Source: Hyphomicrobiales bacterium
GTDB lineage: Bacteria; Pseudomonadota; Alphaproteobacteria; Rhizobiales; Rhizobiaceae
Direction of reading: 5' to 3'
DNA: 64,000 nt
Assembly: GCA_900473795.1 (NCBI GenBank)
Contig: UCMT01000026.1
Coordinates: 124,001 to 188,000, forward strand
Shown one piece after another: positions 45,486 through 55,131 of the stretch. The position numbers were made by a program, and so were the translations under genes. The notes below the pieces were generated by a model. It saw only the letters and a list, made by a program, of their open reading frames with translations, made no database searches and had not been told where the DNA came from. Each line of letters begins with the position of its first letter. Within the stretch, counting starts at the first letter, position 1.

Positions 45486-47387
45486 ATGAACTCAGGCGCG
45501 GACCTGCTGCGGATCGAGGATTTGAGTATCTCGTTCGCGATGCTCGGCGGGCAGATTGATGCCGTGCGCAAGGCGAGCCTGCGTGTGCTGCCGGGCAAGG
45601 TAACGGCTCTGGTCGGCGAGTCCGGCTCGGGGAAATCCGTCATCAGCCAGGCCGTGATGGGTATCTTGCCGAAGACGGCAACGTGCAGCGGCCGCATCCT
45701 CTTTTGCGACCCGGCAACCGGCGAAAGACCGACCGATCTTCTGCAGATGCCGCGCGACGGGCGGGAAATCCGCCACCTGCGCGGCAACCGCATGGGCAAG
45801 ATCTTCCAGGAGCCGATGACCTCGCTGTCGCCTCTCCACACGATCGGCAACCAGATCAGCGAAGCGCTAAAAATCCATACGGACAAATCGGCCAGGGAAC
45901 GGCGTGAGCGCACCGAGGAAATGCTCGGACTGGTCGGCTTTGCCAAACCGTCGCGCGCCTTCGACATGTATCCTTTCGAACTGTCGGGCGGCATGCGCCA
46001 GCGCGCGATGATCGCCATGGCGCTGATCTGCAATCCCTCGCTGCTGATCGCCGACGAGCCGACGACTGCGCTCGATGTGACCATCCAGGCGCAGATTCTG
46101 CAATTGCTGCGCGGCTTGCAGACCAAGCTGAACATGGCGATGCTGCTGATCACCCACGATCTCGGCGTCGTCGCCAACGTCGCCGACGAAGTCGTGGTGA
46201 TCTATCACGGCGAGATCATGGAAGCAGGACCGGTCGAGACCATCTTCCGTAAGCCAGCGCATCCCTATCTCAAGGGCCTGATGGCCGCCGTGCCGCATTT
46301 CGACATGAAGCCGGGAGAACGCCTGAAGGCATTGCGCGAGGTGCCGGTCAATACCAGCAGCCTGCTTGGCAAGCAGAGGCTTGTTGCACATGCAGTGCCC
46401 ACCAAGCCCGATGTTCTCCTCTCCGTGCGCGACATCAGCAAGACATTCAGCACGCGCAAATCGAGCTGGCTGACGAAGGATACGGCAGCCGGGATCAAGG
46501 CTGTGGATGGCGTCAGCTTCGACATCATGCGCGGCGAATGTCTGGGGCTCGTCGGCGAAAGCGGCTGCGGCAAGACGACGGTCAGCAAGATCCTGATGCG
46601 GGCCGTGACGCCCGACGCGGGGGCGGTCTTGCTCAACAGCAGCGACGGTCCGATCGATGTCCTGAAGGCGGAAGGTGACGGCCTGCAGACGCTCCGCACC
46701 AAGGTGCAGATGGTCTTCCAGGATCCTGTCTCCTCGCTCTCGCCACGCATGACGGTCCAGAACATCCTGAGCGAACCGCTCGAAATCCACGATCGCGGCA
46801 GCGGCAAGTCGCGCGTCGAGACGGTCAAGGCCTTGCTCAAGGCGATCGGCCTCAACGAGCGTCATCTCAACCGCTATCCGCACAGTTTTTCCGGCGGCCA
46901 GCGCCAGCGCATCGGTATCGCCAGGGCGCTTGCGCTCGGACCCGATCTCCTGATCTGCGACGAACCTGTCTCGGCGCTCGACGTTTCCGTCCAGGCGCAG
47001 ATCCTCAACCTCTTGAAGGACCTGCAGAAGGAACTGGGGCTCACCTATCTCTTCATCTCGCACAACCTTGCGGTCGTCGATTACATGGCAGACCGGATCG
47101 CCGTGATGTGCGGCGGGCGGATCGTCGAGGTCGCCCCGCGCGAGACGCTGATGCGTGCGCCCGTCCATCCCTATACGAAGTCGCTGCTCGCCGCCGTACC
47201 TTTCCCCGATCTCGACCGGCCGCTCGATTTTTCCATTCTCGATCCGGGCGGCGCCTCCGACAAGCGCAGCTGGGGCAAACAGTTCTCCGATGAAGGCGAT
47301 GAAGACGTTTTGTCGACGGCAGATCTTGGTGGCGGTCATCTGGTCCTTGCGCGGCGAAACGCCGATGTAAGGGAGTTGCGACCGTGA
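45486..47387 (+). CDS. Oligopeptide-type ABC transporter, two ATPase domains fused in one protein
   Basis: This 633-residue protein carries two complete nucleotide-binding domains in tandem. The first has GESGSGKSV, LSGGMRQRA and LLIADEPTTALD; the second has GESGCGKTT, FSGGQRQRI and LLICDEPVSALD. It corresponds to DppD and DppF fused. It belongs to a complete importer with the binding protein at 47384 and permeases at 49288 and 50283; the four genes overlap or nearly touch. Substrates of this family are peptides, opines, sugars or glycan fragments. Confidence 0.93.
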   Translation: MNSGADLLRIEDLSISFAMLGGQIDAVRKASLRVLPGKVTALVGESGSGKSVISQAVMGILPKTATCSGRILFCDPATGERPTDLLQMPRDGREIRHLRGNRMGKIFQEPMTSLSPLHTIGNQISEALKIHTDKSARERRERTEEMLGLVGFAKPSRAFDMYPFELSGGMRQRAMIAMALICNPSLLIADEPTTALDVTIQAQILQLLRGLQTKLNMAMLLITHDLGVVANVADEVVVIYHGEIMEAGPVETIFRKPAHPYLKGLMAAVPHFDMKPGERLKALREVPVNTSSLLGKQRLVAHAVPTKPDVLLSVRDISKTFSTRKSSWLTKDTAAGIKAVDGVSFDIMRGECLGLVGESGCGKTTVSKILMRAVTPDAGAVLLNSSDGPIDVLKAEGDGLQTLRTKVQMVFQDPVSSLSPRMTVQNILSEPLEIHDRGSGKSRVETVKALLKAIGLNERHLNRYPHSFSGGQRQRIGIARALALGPDLLICDEPVSALDVSVQAQILNLLKDLQKELGLTYLFISHNLAVVDYMADRIAVMCGGRIVEVAPRETLMRAPVHPYTKSLLAAVPFPDLDRPLDFSILDPGGASDKRSWGKQFSDEGDEDVLSTADLGGGHLVLARRNADVRELRP

Positions 47388-49285
47388 TTACCCGCCGAAC
47401 CACCCTTGGAATGCTTGCCTCCGTACTGGTGCCGGGTACGAGCCGCGCCACTTCGGAGCCTGATTTTCTCCGGCCGTATCTGCGCGCGCAGACACTGCCG
47501 GTTCTCGGCGAGCGGATTCCGAAAAATCCGCGCCGCGTCAATCTTGCCGCCATGGGTCGTGAGTCCGGCAAATATGGCGGAACGGCCCGCATGCTGATCG
47601 GCAGCCAGAAGGACATCCGATATATGACGATCAACGGCTATTCCCGTCTGGTCGGCTATGACGAGCACCTGCAGTTCCAGCCGGATATCCTTGAAAGTTT
47701 CGACGTCCAGGAAGGCCGCATTTTCACGTTCAAGATACGCGACGGCCATCGCTGGTCGAATGGCAGCTACCTGACAGCCGAGGATTTCCGCTACACGTGG
47801 GAAGATGTGATCCTCGACAAGGATCTGCGCAAGGGCGGCGTCCAGCGCGAACTTCTTGCCGATGGCAAGCCGCCCGTCTTCGAGGTTCTGGACGAATTGA
47901 CCGTCCGCTACACCTGGAGTGCGCCGAACCCGGACTTTCTCCCGGGTCTTGCAGCCGCGTCCCCGATCATCCTGCTTTTGCCCTCCGCCTATATGCGGCA
48001 TTTCCACAAGAAGTATCAGGACGAATTTCGTCTCTCGGCGCTGATGAAACAGTACCGCGCCAAGAAATGGGCTGACCTGCATATCAAGATGTCGCGGCAG
48101 TACCGCCCTGAAAACCCCGATCTGCCGACGCTTGATCCGTGGGTCAACAGGACTGCACCGCCGGCCGAGCAATTCGTCTTCGAGCGCAATCCCTTCTTCC
48201 ACCGGGTCGATGAAAACGGGCTGCAACTGCCCTATATCGACCGCTTCCTGCTCAATATCAGCTCCTCCGAAATCATCCCGGCCAAAACGGGGGCGGGCGA
48301 GAGCGATCTTCAGTCGACGGGCGTCGATTTCTCCGACTATGCGTTTTTCAAGGACTCGGAAAAACGCTACCCGGTGAAGGTCAATCTGTGGAAGAGAACG
48401 GAAGGCTCCCGCATCGCCCTTTTGCCCAACCTCAACTGCAGCGACAAGGTGTGGCGCGACCTGTTCTGGGACGTGCGGGTGCGTCGGGCGCTTTCGCTCG
48501 CGATCGACCGGCACGAGATCAACATGGTCAGCTTCTATGGCCTTGGCACGGAAAGTGCCGACACGATCCTTCCGGAAAGCCCGCTGTTCAAGCCCGAATA
48601 TGCCTCGGCCTGGGCCAGCCACGATCCGGACCAGGCCAATGCGCTGCTGGACGAGGTCGGTCTTACACAGAAAAACAGCGCGGGCGTTCGTCTCCTGCCG
48701 GATGGGCGCGAGGCCCAGATCGTCATCGAGACCGCAGGTGAAAGCACGCTCGAAACCGATGTTCTGGAGTTGATCAAGGATCACTGGATGAAAATCGGTT
48801 TCTCGCTTTTCATCAAGACATCGCAGCGCGACGTTTTCCGCAGCCGCGCGATGGGTGGCGACCTCATGATGTCGATGTGGAACGGCCTCGAAAACGGGGT
48901 GCCTACGGCGGACATGAACCCGGCGCGCCTTGCGCCAAGCGCCGACGACCAATTGCAGTGGCCGGTCTGGGGTATGTACTACCTCTCCCTTGAACAAAAC
49001 GGACATGCTCCGGAATTGCCGGAAGCGGCCAAGCTTGTCGAGCTGTTGAAGGAATGGCGCAGGACCGTCAATACCCCCGAAAGGACGCGGATCTGGCACG
49101 AGATGCTCGATATCTACACGCAGAACGTATTTTCGATCGGCATCGTCAACGCGACCCTTCAGCCGGTGCTCCATTCATCCCGTCTCCGCAACGTTCCCGA
49201 AAAGGGTCTCTACGGGTTCGATCCGACCTGTTTTCTCGGCGTCTACATGCCGGATACCTTCTGGTACAGCAGCGAGGTTAGCTGA
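47384..49285 (+). CDS. Periplasmic binding protein, oligopeptide family 5 (SBP_bac_5)
   Basis: This 633-residue protein starts at GTG 47384, overlapping the ATPase stop (GTGA), with GGGAG 8 bases upstream. It has a twin-arginine-like signal (MITRRTTLGMLASVLV...) and the family's core: FKIRDGHRWSNGSYLTAEDF, DVRVRRALSLAIDRHEIN, and the ending FDPTCFLGVYMPDTF. The length is greater than the usual 530, and the N-terminus has extra text (AQTLPVLGERIPKNPRRVN). A large or branched ligand such as a glycan or peptide fragment is plausible given the neighbours. Confidence 0.9.
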   Translation: MITRRTTLGMLASVLVPGTSRATSEPDFLRPYLRAQTLPVLGERIPKNPRRVNLAAMGRESGKYGGTARMLIGSQKDIRYMTINGYSRLVGYDEHLQFQPDILESFDVQEGRIFTFKIRDGHRWSNGSYLTAEDFRYTWEDVILDKDLRKGGVQRELLADGKPPVFEVLDELTVRYTWSAPNPDFLPGLAAASPIILLLPSAYMRHFHKKYQDEFRLSALMKQYRAKKWADLHIKMSRQYRPENPDLPTLDPWVNRTAPPAEQFVFERNPFFHRVDENGLQLPYIDRFLLNISSSEIIPAKTGAGESDLQSTGVDFSDYAFFKDSEKRYPVKVNLWKRTEGSRIALLPNLNCSDKVWRDLFWDVRVRRALSLAIDRHEINMVSFYGLGTESADTILPESPLFKPEYASAWASHDPDQANALLDEVGLTQKNSAGVRLLPDGREAQIVIETAGESTLETDVLELIKDHWMKIGFSLFIKTSQRDVFRSRAMGGDLMMSMWNGLENGVPTADMNPARLAPSADDQLQWPVWGMYYLSLEQNGHAPELPEAAKLVELLKEWRRTVNTPERTRIWHEMLDIYTQNVFSIGIVNATLQPVLHSSRLRNVPEKGLYGFDPTCFLGVYMPDTFWYSSEVS

Positions 49286-49287
49286 TC

Positions 49288-50286
49288 ATGTTGCGTTACA
49301 TATTCTGGCGCATTCTGGCGATGATCCCGACGCTGTTGATCATCTCCGCGCTGGTCTTCACCATCATCGAACTGCCGCCGGGCGACTATTTCGAAAGCTA
49401 CATCTCCGAACTGCGCGCCCAGGGCGAAGCCGTGGACATGGCGGAGATCGAAGAGCTGCGCGCCCAATACGGCTTCGACCGCCCGCCAGTGCTGCGCTAT
49501 TTCCATTGGGTTGCCGGCATGCTGCAGGGCGACTACGGCTATTCCTTCGAATACCAGCTTCCCGTCAACGAGGTTGTCGGCGATCGCCTCTGGCTGACCG
49601 TGCTCGTCTCCTTCGTCACCATCCTGTTCACCTGGCTGGTTGCCTTTCCGATCGGCATCTATTCCGCCACTCATCAATATAGCTGGGGCGACTATGGCCT
49701 CACGTTCCTCGGCTTGATCGGCATCGCCATTCCGAACTTCATGTTCGCATTGATCCTGATGTATTTCGCCAATATCTGGTTCGGGACCTCCATCGGCCAC
49801 TTGATGGACCAGAAATACCTGGCCGAGCCGATGAGCTGGGAGAAGATGAAGTCGATCCTGGAGCACCTGTGGATCCCGGTGCTGATCGTCGGCACCGCGG
49901 GCACCGCCGGCATGATCCGAAGGCTGCGCGCCAACCTGCTCGACGAGCTGCAAAAACAATATGTCGTGACTGCCCGTGCCAAGGGCTTGCATCCGTTCCG
50001 TGCACTGGTCAAATATCCGCTGCGCATGGCACTCAACTTCTTCATCTCCGATATCGGTTCGATCCTGCCGGCGATCATTTCCGGTGCCGAAATCACCGCC
50101 ATCGTTCTGTCTCTCGAAACAACGGGTCCGATGCTGATAAAAGCGTTGCAAAGCCAGGATATGTATCTTGCCGGCTCGTTCCTGATGTTCCTGGCATTCC
50201 TGACAGTGATCGGCGTGCTCATCTCGGACATTGCGCTTGCCCTGCTCGATCCGCGCATCAGACTGCAAGGCGGTAGCACCAAGTGA
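49288..50286 (+). CDS. ABC permease, DppB-like
   Basis: This 332-residue inner-membrane protein begins with the typical MLRYIFWRILAMIPTLLIISALVFTIIELPPGDY and has the EAA motif VTARAKGLHPFRALVKYPLRMAL. A soluble insert of about 25 residues (YISELRAQGEAVDMAEIEELRAQYG) follows the first helix. It partners the DppC-like permease and the two-domain ATPase. It begins 2 bases after the binding-protein stop. Confidence 0.92.
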   Translation: MLRYIFWRILAMIPTLLIISALVFTIIELPPGDYFESYISELRAQGEAVDMAEIEELRAQYGFDRPPVLRYFHWVAGMLQGDYGYSFEYQLPVNEVVGDRLWLTVLVSFVTILFTWLVAFPIGIYSATHQYSWGDYGLTFLGLIGIAIPNFMFALILMYFANIWFGTSIGHLMDQKYLAEPMSWEKMKSILEHLWIPVLIVGTAGTAGMIRRLRANLLDELQKQYVVTARAKGLHPFRALVKYPLRMALNFFISDIGSILPAIISGAEITAIVLSLETTGPMLIKALQSQDMYLAGSFLMFLAFLTVIGVLISDIALALLDPRIRLQGGSTK

Positions 50287-51458
50287 CGATATCCCTTCCC
50301 GAATCCGGCGCGCCGCTGGCGCACTACGTATCGACCGCGCCCTTCGACCCGCATTCCGTCGACGTGATGACCGAGGAGCAATCGCGCGTCTATCAGGCGT
50401 CGCAGATGCGGCTGATGTGGTGGAAGTTCAAGAAACACCGCCTGGCACTGTACTCGCTCTATTTCCTCGGTTTTCTCTACGCGATCATCGCCATCGTCGA
50501 GCTCCTGGCACCCTATAACCTGCACACGCGCAACGTCGATTTCATCCATTCGCCGCCGCAGCGGGTTCACTTCTTCCATGACGGCAATTTCGTCGGACCG
50601 TTCGTCTATGGACGCACAATGACGCTCGACATGGACACGCTGCGCCGCATCTACACCGACGATGTGAACAAGGTCGAACCGATCCGTTTCTTCTGCAGCG
50701 GCGACAGCTACCGGTTCTGGGGCCTGTTCGAAGCCAACAAGCACCTGGTCTGCCCGGCCAAGGACGGACAGCTGTTCCTGCTCGGCAGCGACCGTCTCGG
50801 GCGTGACGTCCTGTCGCGCATTCTCTATGGCGCCCGCATATCGCTGACCATCGGCCTGCTCGGCATCACCATGAGCTTCGTGCTCGGCATCGTCATCGGC
50901 GGTCTCGCCGGCTATCACGGCGGCGTCTTCGACCTGATCGTCCAGCGCATCATCGAGGTGCTGCAATCCATCCCGAGCATCCCGCTGTGGATGGCGCTGG
51001 CAGCGATCATGCCGGTGACCTGGAGCCCGATCCTCATCTATCTCGGCATCACGGCCATTCTCGGCATGCTCGACTGGACGGGCCTCGCGCGCGCCGTGCG
51101 CTCGAAGCTGTTGGCGTTGCGCGAGGAAGACTACGTTCTGGCTGCGCAGCTGATGGGCGCCGGCTCGAGCCGCGTCATCGGCCGCCATCTCGTCCCCGGC
51201 TTCATGTCGCACCTGATCGCCACGGCGACGATGTCGATCCCCGGCATGATCCTCGGCGAAACCGCGCTCAGCTTCCTGGGCCTGGGTCTGCGTCCGCCGA
51301 TCACCAGCTGGGGCATTCTTTTGACGGAAGCCCGCAGCGTCAGCGTCATTGCATTTTATCCCTGGCTGTTGTTTCCAACCATTCCGGTCATTCTCGTGAT
51401 TCTGGCGTTCAATTTCCTGGGCGACGGTCTTCGGGATGCTGCCGACCCCTATAAGTGA
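50283..51458 (+). CDS. ABC permease, DppC-like, with a large periplasmic insert
   Basis: This 391-residue protein starts at a GTG overlapping the previous stop (GTGA). The core has DRLGRDVLSRILYGARISL and the coupling loop LAAQLMGAGSSRVIGRHLVPGF. After the first helix it carries about 90 extra residues (DFIHSPPQRVHFFHDGNFVG ... LVCPAKDGQLFLL), longer than in most DppC proteins. The insert, on the periplasmic side, may help ligand capture from the binding protein. The same insert type occurs in related glycan/peptide importers, but I cannot test this here. Confidence 0.88.
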   Translation: MTISLPESGAPLAHYVSTAPFDPHSVDVMTEEQSRVYQASQMRLMWWKFKKHRLALYSLYFLGFLYAIIAIVELLAPYNLHTRNVDFIHSPPQRVHFFHDGNFVGPFVYGRTMTLDMDTLRRIYTDDVNKVEPIRFFCSGDSYRFWGLFEANKHLVCPAKDGQLFLLGSDRLGRDVLSRILYGARISLTIGLLGITMSFVLGIVIGGLAGYHGGVFDLIVQRIIEVLQSIPSIPLWMALAAIMPVTWSPILIYLGITAILGMLDWTGLARAVRSKLLALREEDYVLAAQLMGAGSSRVIGRHLVPGFMSHLIATATMSIPGMILGETALSFLGLGLRPPITSWGILLTEARSVSVIAFYPWLLFPTIPVILVILAFNFLGDGLRDAADPYK

Positions 51459-51518
51459 AGTGGAACCTGATATGCTTAGGAAGAAGGGCAGCGCGAGAGG
51501 AGACAAGGGGCTCCGCTC

Positions 51519-52727
51519 ATGACCCGTCGGATCGAAGACGCCCGGATCCTGATGTACAGCCACGACACGTTCGGCCTCGGTCATCTCCGGCGCTGTCGCA
51601 CGATCGCGCATTCGCTGGTCGAGGACTATCGCGGTCTCAACATCCTGATCATCTCGGGCGCGACGATCGCCGGTGCCTTCGACTATCGGGCCCGCGTCGA
51701 TTTCGTGAAGATCCCGAGCGTCATCAAGCTACGCAACGGCGAATATACGTCGATGGACCGGCATATCGACCTGCACGAGACGCTGAAGATGCGCAAGTCG
51801 ATCATCCGTCACACGGCGGAGACCTTTCAGCCGGACATCTTCATCGTCGACAAGGAGCCGATGGGCCTGCAGGGCGAAGTCGAGGAGACGCTCGCCTATC
51901 TGAAGAGGCAGGGAACGACCCTCGTTCTTGGCCTTCGTGAAGTCATGGACGCCCCGCATCTGCTCGATGCGGAGTGGAAAGCCAACGACGTGATGCGCAA
52001 GATCGGCCAGTTCTACGACAACGTCTGGGTCTATGGTCCGCCGGATTTCTACGATCCGCTCGTCGGTCTCGATGTTCCGCCGCATGTCCGGGCGAAGATG
52101 GATTTCGTCGGCTTCCTGCAGCGAAGCGTCTCGCAGGACGTCGAGTCCGAACACAAGCCGAAAGGCGAGTACATCTTGGTGACCACCGGCGGCGGCGGCG
52201 ACGGTTCCGATCTGATCCACGACGTGATCGACGCCTATCAGGAAGATCCGACCCTGACGCACAAGTCATTGATCGTTCTTGGTCCGTATATGCCGGCAAA
52301 GCAGCGCCACAAGCTTTTGACGAAATGTGCGAAGGTCCCCTCTCTCGAGGTGATCGAATTCGACAATCGCATGGAAGAGCTGATCGCCGGCGCCAAGGCC
52401 GTGGTGGCCATGGGCGGCTACAACACCTATTGCGAAATCCTGTCCTTCGACAAGCCGGCGCTGATCGTGCCACGCGTGATGCCGCGCGAAGAGCAGCTGA
52501 TCCGCGCCAGCCGCGCCGCCGAGCTTGGATTGATCGACATGCTCCGGCCCGAGGAAGCACGCGACCCGATGCGCTTTGCCGCCGCCCTCAAGGCCCTGCC
52601 CGACCGCGCTCCGCCATCGAAAAGCGCGGCCGGCATGACGCTTGAAGGACTGGTAAACATATCGCAGACCGTTGGCGAATGGCTTGGCCGCCGCGAACAT
52701 GAGCACCTGACCGTCGTTAAGGGGTGA
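51519..52727 (+). CDS. Glycosyltransferase, MurG/GT-B type
   Basis: This 402-residue protein has the start DARILMYSHDTFGLGHLRRCRTIAHSL (GHLxR) and the C-terminal VVAMGGYNTYCEILSFDKPALIVPRVMPREEQLIRA, which are features of MurG-like GT-B enzymes. The middle part (DIFIVDKEPMGLQGEVEETL) is typical of a family annotated as predicted glycosyltransferase. It is the first of three glycosyltransferases in a row on the plus strand. The upstream AAGGGG is 8 bases from the ATG. It would transfer a sugar from a nucleotide donor onto a lipid or oligosaccharide acceptor. Confidence 0.85.
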   Translation: MTRRIEDARILMYSHDTFGLGHLRRCRTIAHSLVEDYRGLNILIISGATIAGAFDYRARVDFVKIPSVIKLRNGEYTSMDRHIDLHETLKMRKSIIRHTAETFQPDIFIVDKEPMGLQGEVEETLAYLKRQGTTLVLGLREVMDAPHLLDAEWKANDVMRKIGQFYDNVWVYGPPDFYDPLVGLDVPPHVRAKMDFVGFLQRSVSQDVESEHKPKGEYILVTTGGGGDGSDLIHDVIDAYQEDPTLTHKSLIVLGPYMPAKQRHKLLTKCAKVPSLEVIEFDNRMEELIAGAKAVVAMGGYNTYCEILSFDKPALIVPRVMPREEQLIRASRAAELGLIDMLRPEEARDPMRFAAALKALPDRAPPSKSAAGMTLEGLVNISQTVGEWLGRREHEHLTVVKG

Positions 52728-52734
52728 TTTCACT

Positions 52735-53982
52735 TTGACGCAACGCCGCAAGATCGTCGTGGTGCTGAAGGGATATCCGCGCCTTTCGGAAACCTTCATC
52801 GCCCAGGAACTGCTTGGATTGGAACGGGCCGGTTTCGAACTGGCGCTGGTGGCGCTGCGCCGCCCGACGGACAAGAAGCGCCACCCGGTGCATGACGAAA
52901 TCCGCGCCCCGGTTCACTACCTGCCGGAATATCTGCACGAGGAGCCTTTGCGGGTTGCCCGCGCCTTCGCGCACTGCCTTGCGAAACCCGGCTTCTGGCG
53001 CAGCCTTCCGGCATTCATGGCCGATCTCTGGCGCGACCGGACACGCAACCGGGTTCGGCGCTTCGGCCAGGCGATGGTTCTCTCTGCGGAGTGGCCGAAG
53101 GGCGGCGACTGGCTGCACGCCCACTTCATCCACACGCCGGCTTCCGTTACGCGCTACACCAGCACGATCACCGGTATCGCCTGGACCTGCTCGGCCCACG
53201 CCAAGGACATCTGGACGTCGCCGGCATGGGAACTTGCCGGCAAGCTCGCCAGCACGCGCTGGACCGTGACCTGCACGCAGACCGGATTTGAGCATTTGCG
53301 CCATCTTGCCGGCGGCAGGCCGCACGTGCATCTGAGCTATCATGGGCTCGATCTCAGCCGCTTCGGCGTCTTTGACGGCGTCCGGTCGTCGTTCGACGGC
53401 TCGCAGCCGGAAACGCCCGTGACGATCATGAGCGTCGGCCGTGCCGTCGAGAAGAAGGGCTTCGACGTTCTGCTGCGCGCGCTCAGCCTGCTCCCCAACG
53501 ATCTCCATTGGCGGTTCGAGCACATTGGCGGCGGCGAACAGCTGAAGAAACTTCAGGCGCTGGCGGCCGAACTCGGCATCGCGAACAAGGTGACCTGGCA
53601 CGGACCGCTGTCGCAGACGGAGGTTTTGCATCACTATCGCAGCGCCGATGTCTTCGCCCTCGCCTGCCGCATCACCGCTGATGGTGATCGCGACGGGCTG
53701 CCGAACGTATTGGTCGAAGCATCGAGCCAGGCTCTGGTCTGCGTCTCGACGAACATTTCGGGCGTACCGGAATTGCTCATCGACGGCGAAAATGGCTTTG
53801 TTGTCCCGCCCGAGGATCCGCAAGCCCTTGCCAATGCCTTGGAACGAGCCATCCGCGATCCGGCCCTGCGCCAGCGGCTGGGCGAAGCGGCGGAAAGAAC
53901 CGTGCGGCGCGAGTTCGACCACCAGACCAGCATCCACCAACTGAAAACCCTCTTCGAGACCGAATGGCAGGCAGCGCAATGA
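52735..53982 (+). CDS. Glycosyltransferase family 4 (colanic-acid WcaL-like)
   Basis: This 415-residue GT-B protein starts at TTG 52735, with AAGGGGTG upstream, 7 bases after the preceding stop. It has IVVVLKGYPRLSETFIAQELLGLERAGF at the N-terminus, which is the WcaL/AmsK pattern, and the C-terminal donor site ITADGDRDGLPNVLVEASSQALVCVSTNISGVPELL (EX7E-like), with GFVVPPEDP after. It would extend a polysaccharide repeat unit. It overlaps the next glycosyltransferase by 4 bases. Confidence 0.88.
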   Translation: MTQRRKIVVVLKGYPRLSETFIAQELLGLERAGFELALVALRRPTDKKRHPVHDEIRAPVHYLPEYLHEEPLRVARAFAHCLAKPGFWRSLPAFMADLWRDRTRNRVRRFGQAMVLSAEWPKGGDWLHAHFIHTPASVTRYTSTITGIAWTCSAHAKDIWTSPAWELAGKLASTRWTVTCTQTGFEHLRHLAGGRPHVHLSYHGLDLSRFGVFDGVRSSFDGSQPETPVTIMSVGRAVEKKGFDVLLRALSLLPNDLHWRFEHIGGGEQLKKLQALAAELGIANKVTWHGPLSQTEVLHHYRSADVFALACRITADGDRDGLPNVLVEASSQALVCVSTNISGVPELLIDGENGFVVPPEDPQALANALERAIRDPALRQRLGEAAERTVRREFDHQTSIHQLKTLFETEWQAAQ

Positions 53983-55124
53983 CCGATGGCCAGACCGCGT
54001 CGCCGCGCGTCTTTTTCTATGTCCAGCACCTGCTCGGCATCGGTCATCTGGCGCGCGCCAGCCGTATTGCCCGGGCGCTTGCCGAGGACGGTTTCGACGT
54101 GACGGTGGTGACCGGCGGCACGCCGGTGACCGGCTTTCCCGGCCCACTTGTGCGCCACATCGCCTTGCCGACGATCACGGCTGGCGACGCCGGCTTTTCC
54201 GGGCTTGCCGACATCGACGGCAAGCCGGTCGATGATGCCTTCAAGGACAGTCGCCGCGACCTCTTGCTGGCGGCATTCCGCGAAAACCAGCCCGACATTG
54301 TCATCATCGAAGCCTTTCCCTTCGGCCGTCGCCAGGTCCGCTTCGAACTTCTGCCGCTGCTCGACGAGATCGCCGCGATGGACAACCGGCCCATGGTGAT
54401 GACCTCGCTGCGCGATATCCTGCAGGAGCGCTCCAAGCCCGGCCGCGACGAGGAAACGGTGGCAGTATTGAAACAGTATTTCGACCGGGTTCTCGTTCAT
54501 GGGGACCCGGCCTTCGCACGGCTGGAAGATACGTTTCCTCCCGCCGCCGAGATCGCCGACAAGGTCATCTATACCGGCCTCGTTGCAGCACCGCCGCCCG
54601 CAGAACCGGCAGAGCGTTTCGACATCATCGTATCGGCCGGCGGCGGCGCCGTCGGCAACGCTTTGATCCGTGCAGCGCTTGAAGCGGCAAAATCGATCGA
54701 CAAGCGCCTGTCCTGGGCCTTGATCACCGGTCCCAACCTGCCGCAGTCCGATTTCGACGCCATTTCTTCGGCTGCGCCGGCGCATGTCAGCGTTTATCGC
54801 TTCCGCCCGGATTTTGCGAGCCTTCTCAAGGGCGCCAAGCTGTCCGTGTCACAAGCCGGCTACAACACGGTTTGCGACATTCTGCGGGCCGGATGCCATC
54901 CCCTGCTCATCCCCTTTACCGCCGGCGGCGAAACCGAGCAGACGGTCAGAGCCGAACGCCTCGAAAAGCTGGGCCTCGCCCATGTCCTGCCCGAGGAAAC
55001 GCTGTCGCCCCAGACCATGATGCAAGGGATCGAATCGGCGCTCGCGGTCTCCGGCCATCCGCCGCACAGGCTCGATCTCGATGGCGCGCAGCGCACGGCA
55101 GAAATTCTGCGCGGTCTCCTCTGA
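53979..55124 (+). CDS. Glycosyltransferase, MurG/GT-B type, second copy
   Basis: This 381-residue protein resembles the one at 51519 in plan: FYVQHLLGIGHLARASRIARAL at the N-terminus and LSVSQAGYNTVCDILRAGCHPLLIPFTAGGETEQTVRAERL at the C-terminus. In these proteins, Q-A-G-Y-N-T binds the nucleotide sugar. The start ATG 53979 overlaps the previous stop (ATGA). The reading frame is open further upstream, but the overlap is the best start. The two GT-B copies flanking a WcaL-like one suggest assembly of a multi-sugar unit. Confidence 0.87.
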   Translation: MTDGQTASPRVFFYVQHLLGIGHLARASRIARALAEDGFDVTVVTGGTPVTGFPGPLVRHIALPTITAGDAGFSGLADIDGKPVDDAFKDSRRDLLLAAFRENQPDIVIIEAFPFGRRQVRFELLPLLDEIAAMDNRPMVMTSLRDILQERSKPGRDEETVAVLKQYFDRVLVHGDPAFARLEDTFPPAAEIADKVIYTGLVAAPPPAEPAERFDIIVSAGGGAVGNALIRAALEAAKSIDKRLSWALITGPNLPQSDFDAISSAAPAHVSVYRFRPDFASLLKGAKLSVSQAGYNTVCDILRAGCHPLLIPFTAGGETEQTVRAERLEKLGLAHVLPEETLSPQTMMQGIESALAVSGHPPHRLDLDGAQRTAEILRGLL

Positions 55125-55131
55125 CCGGCGA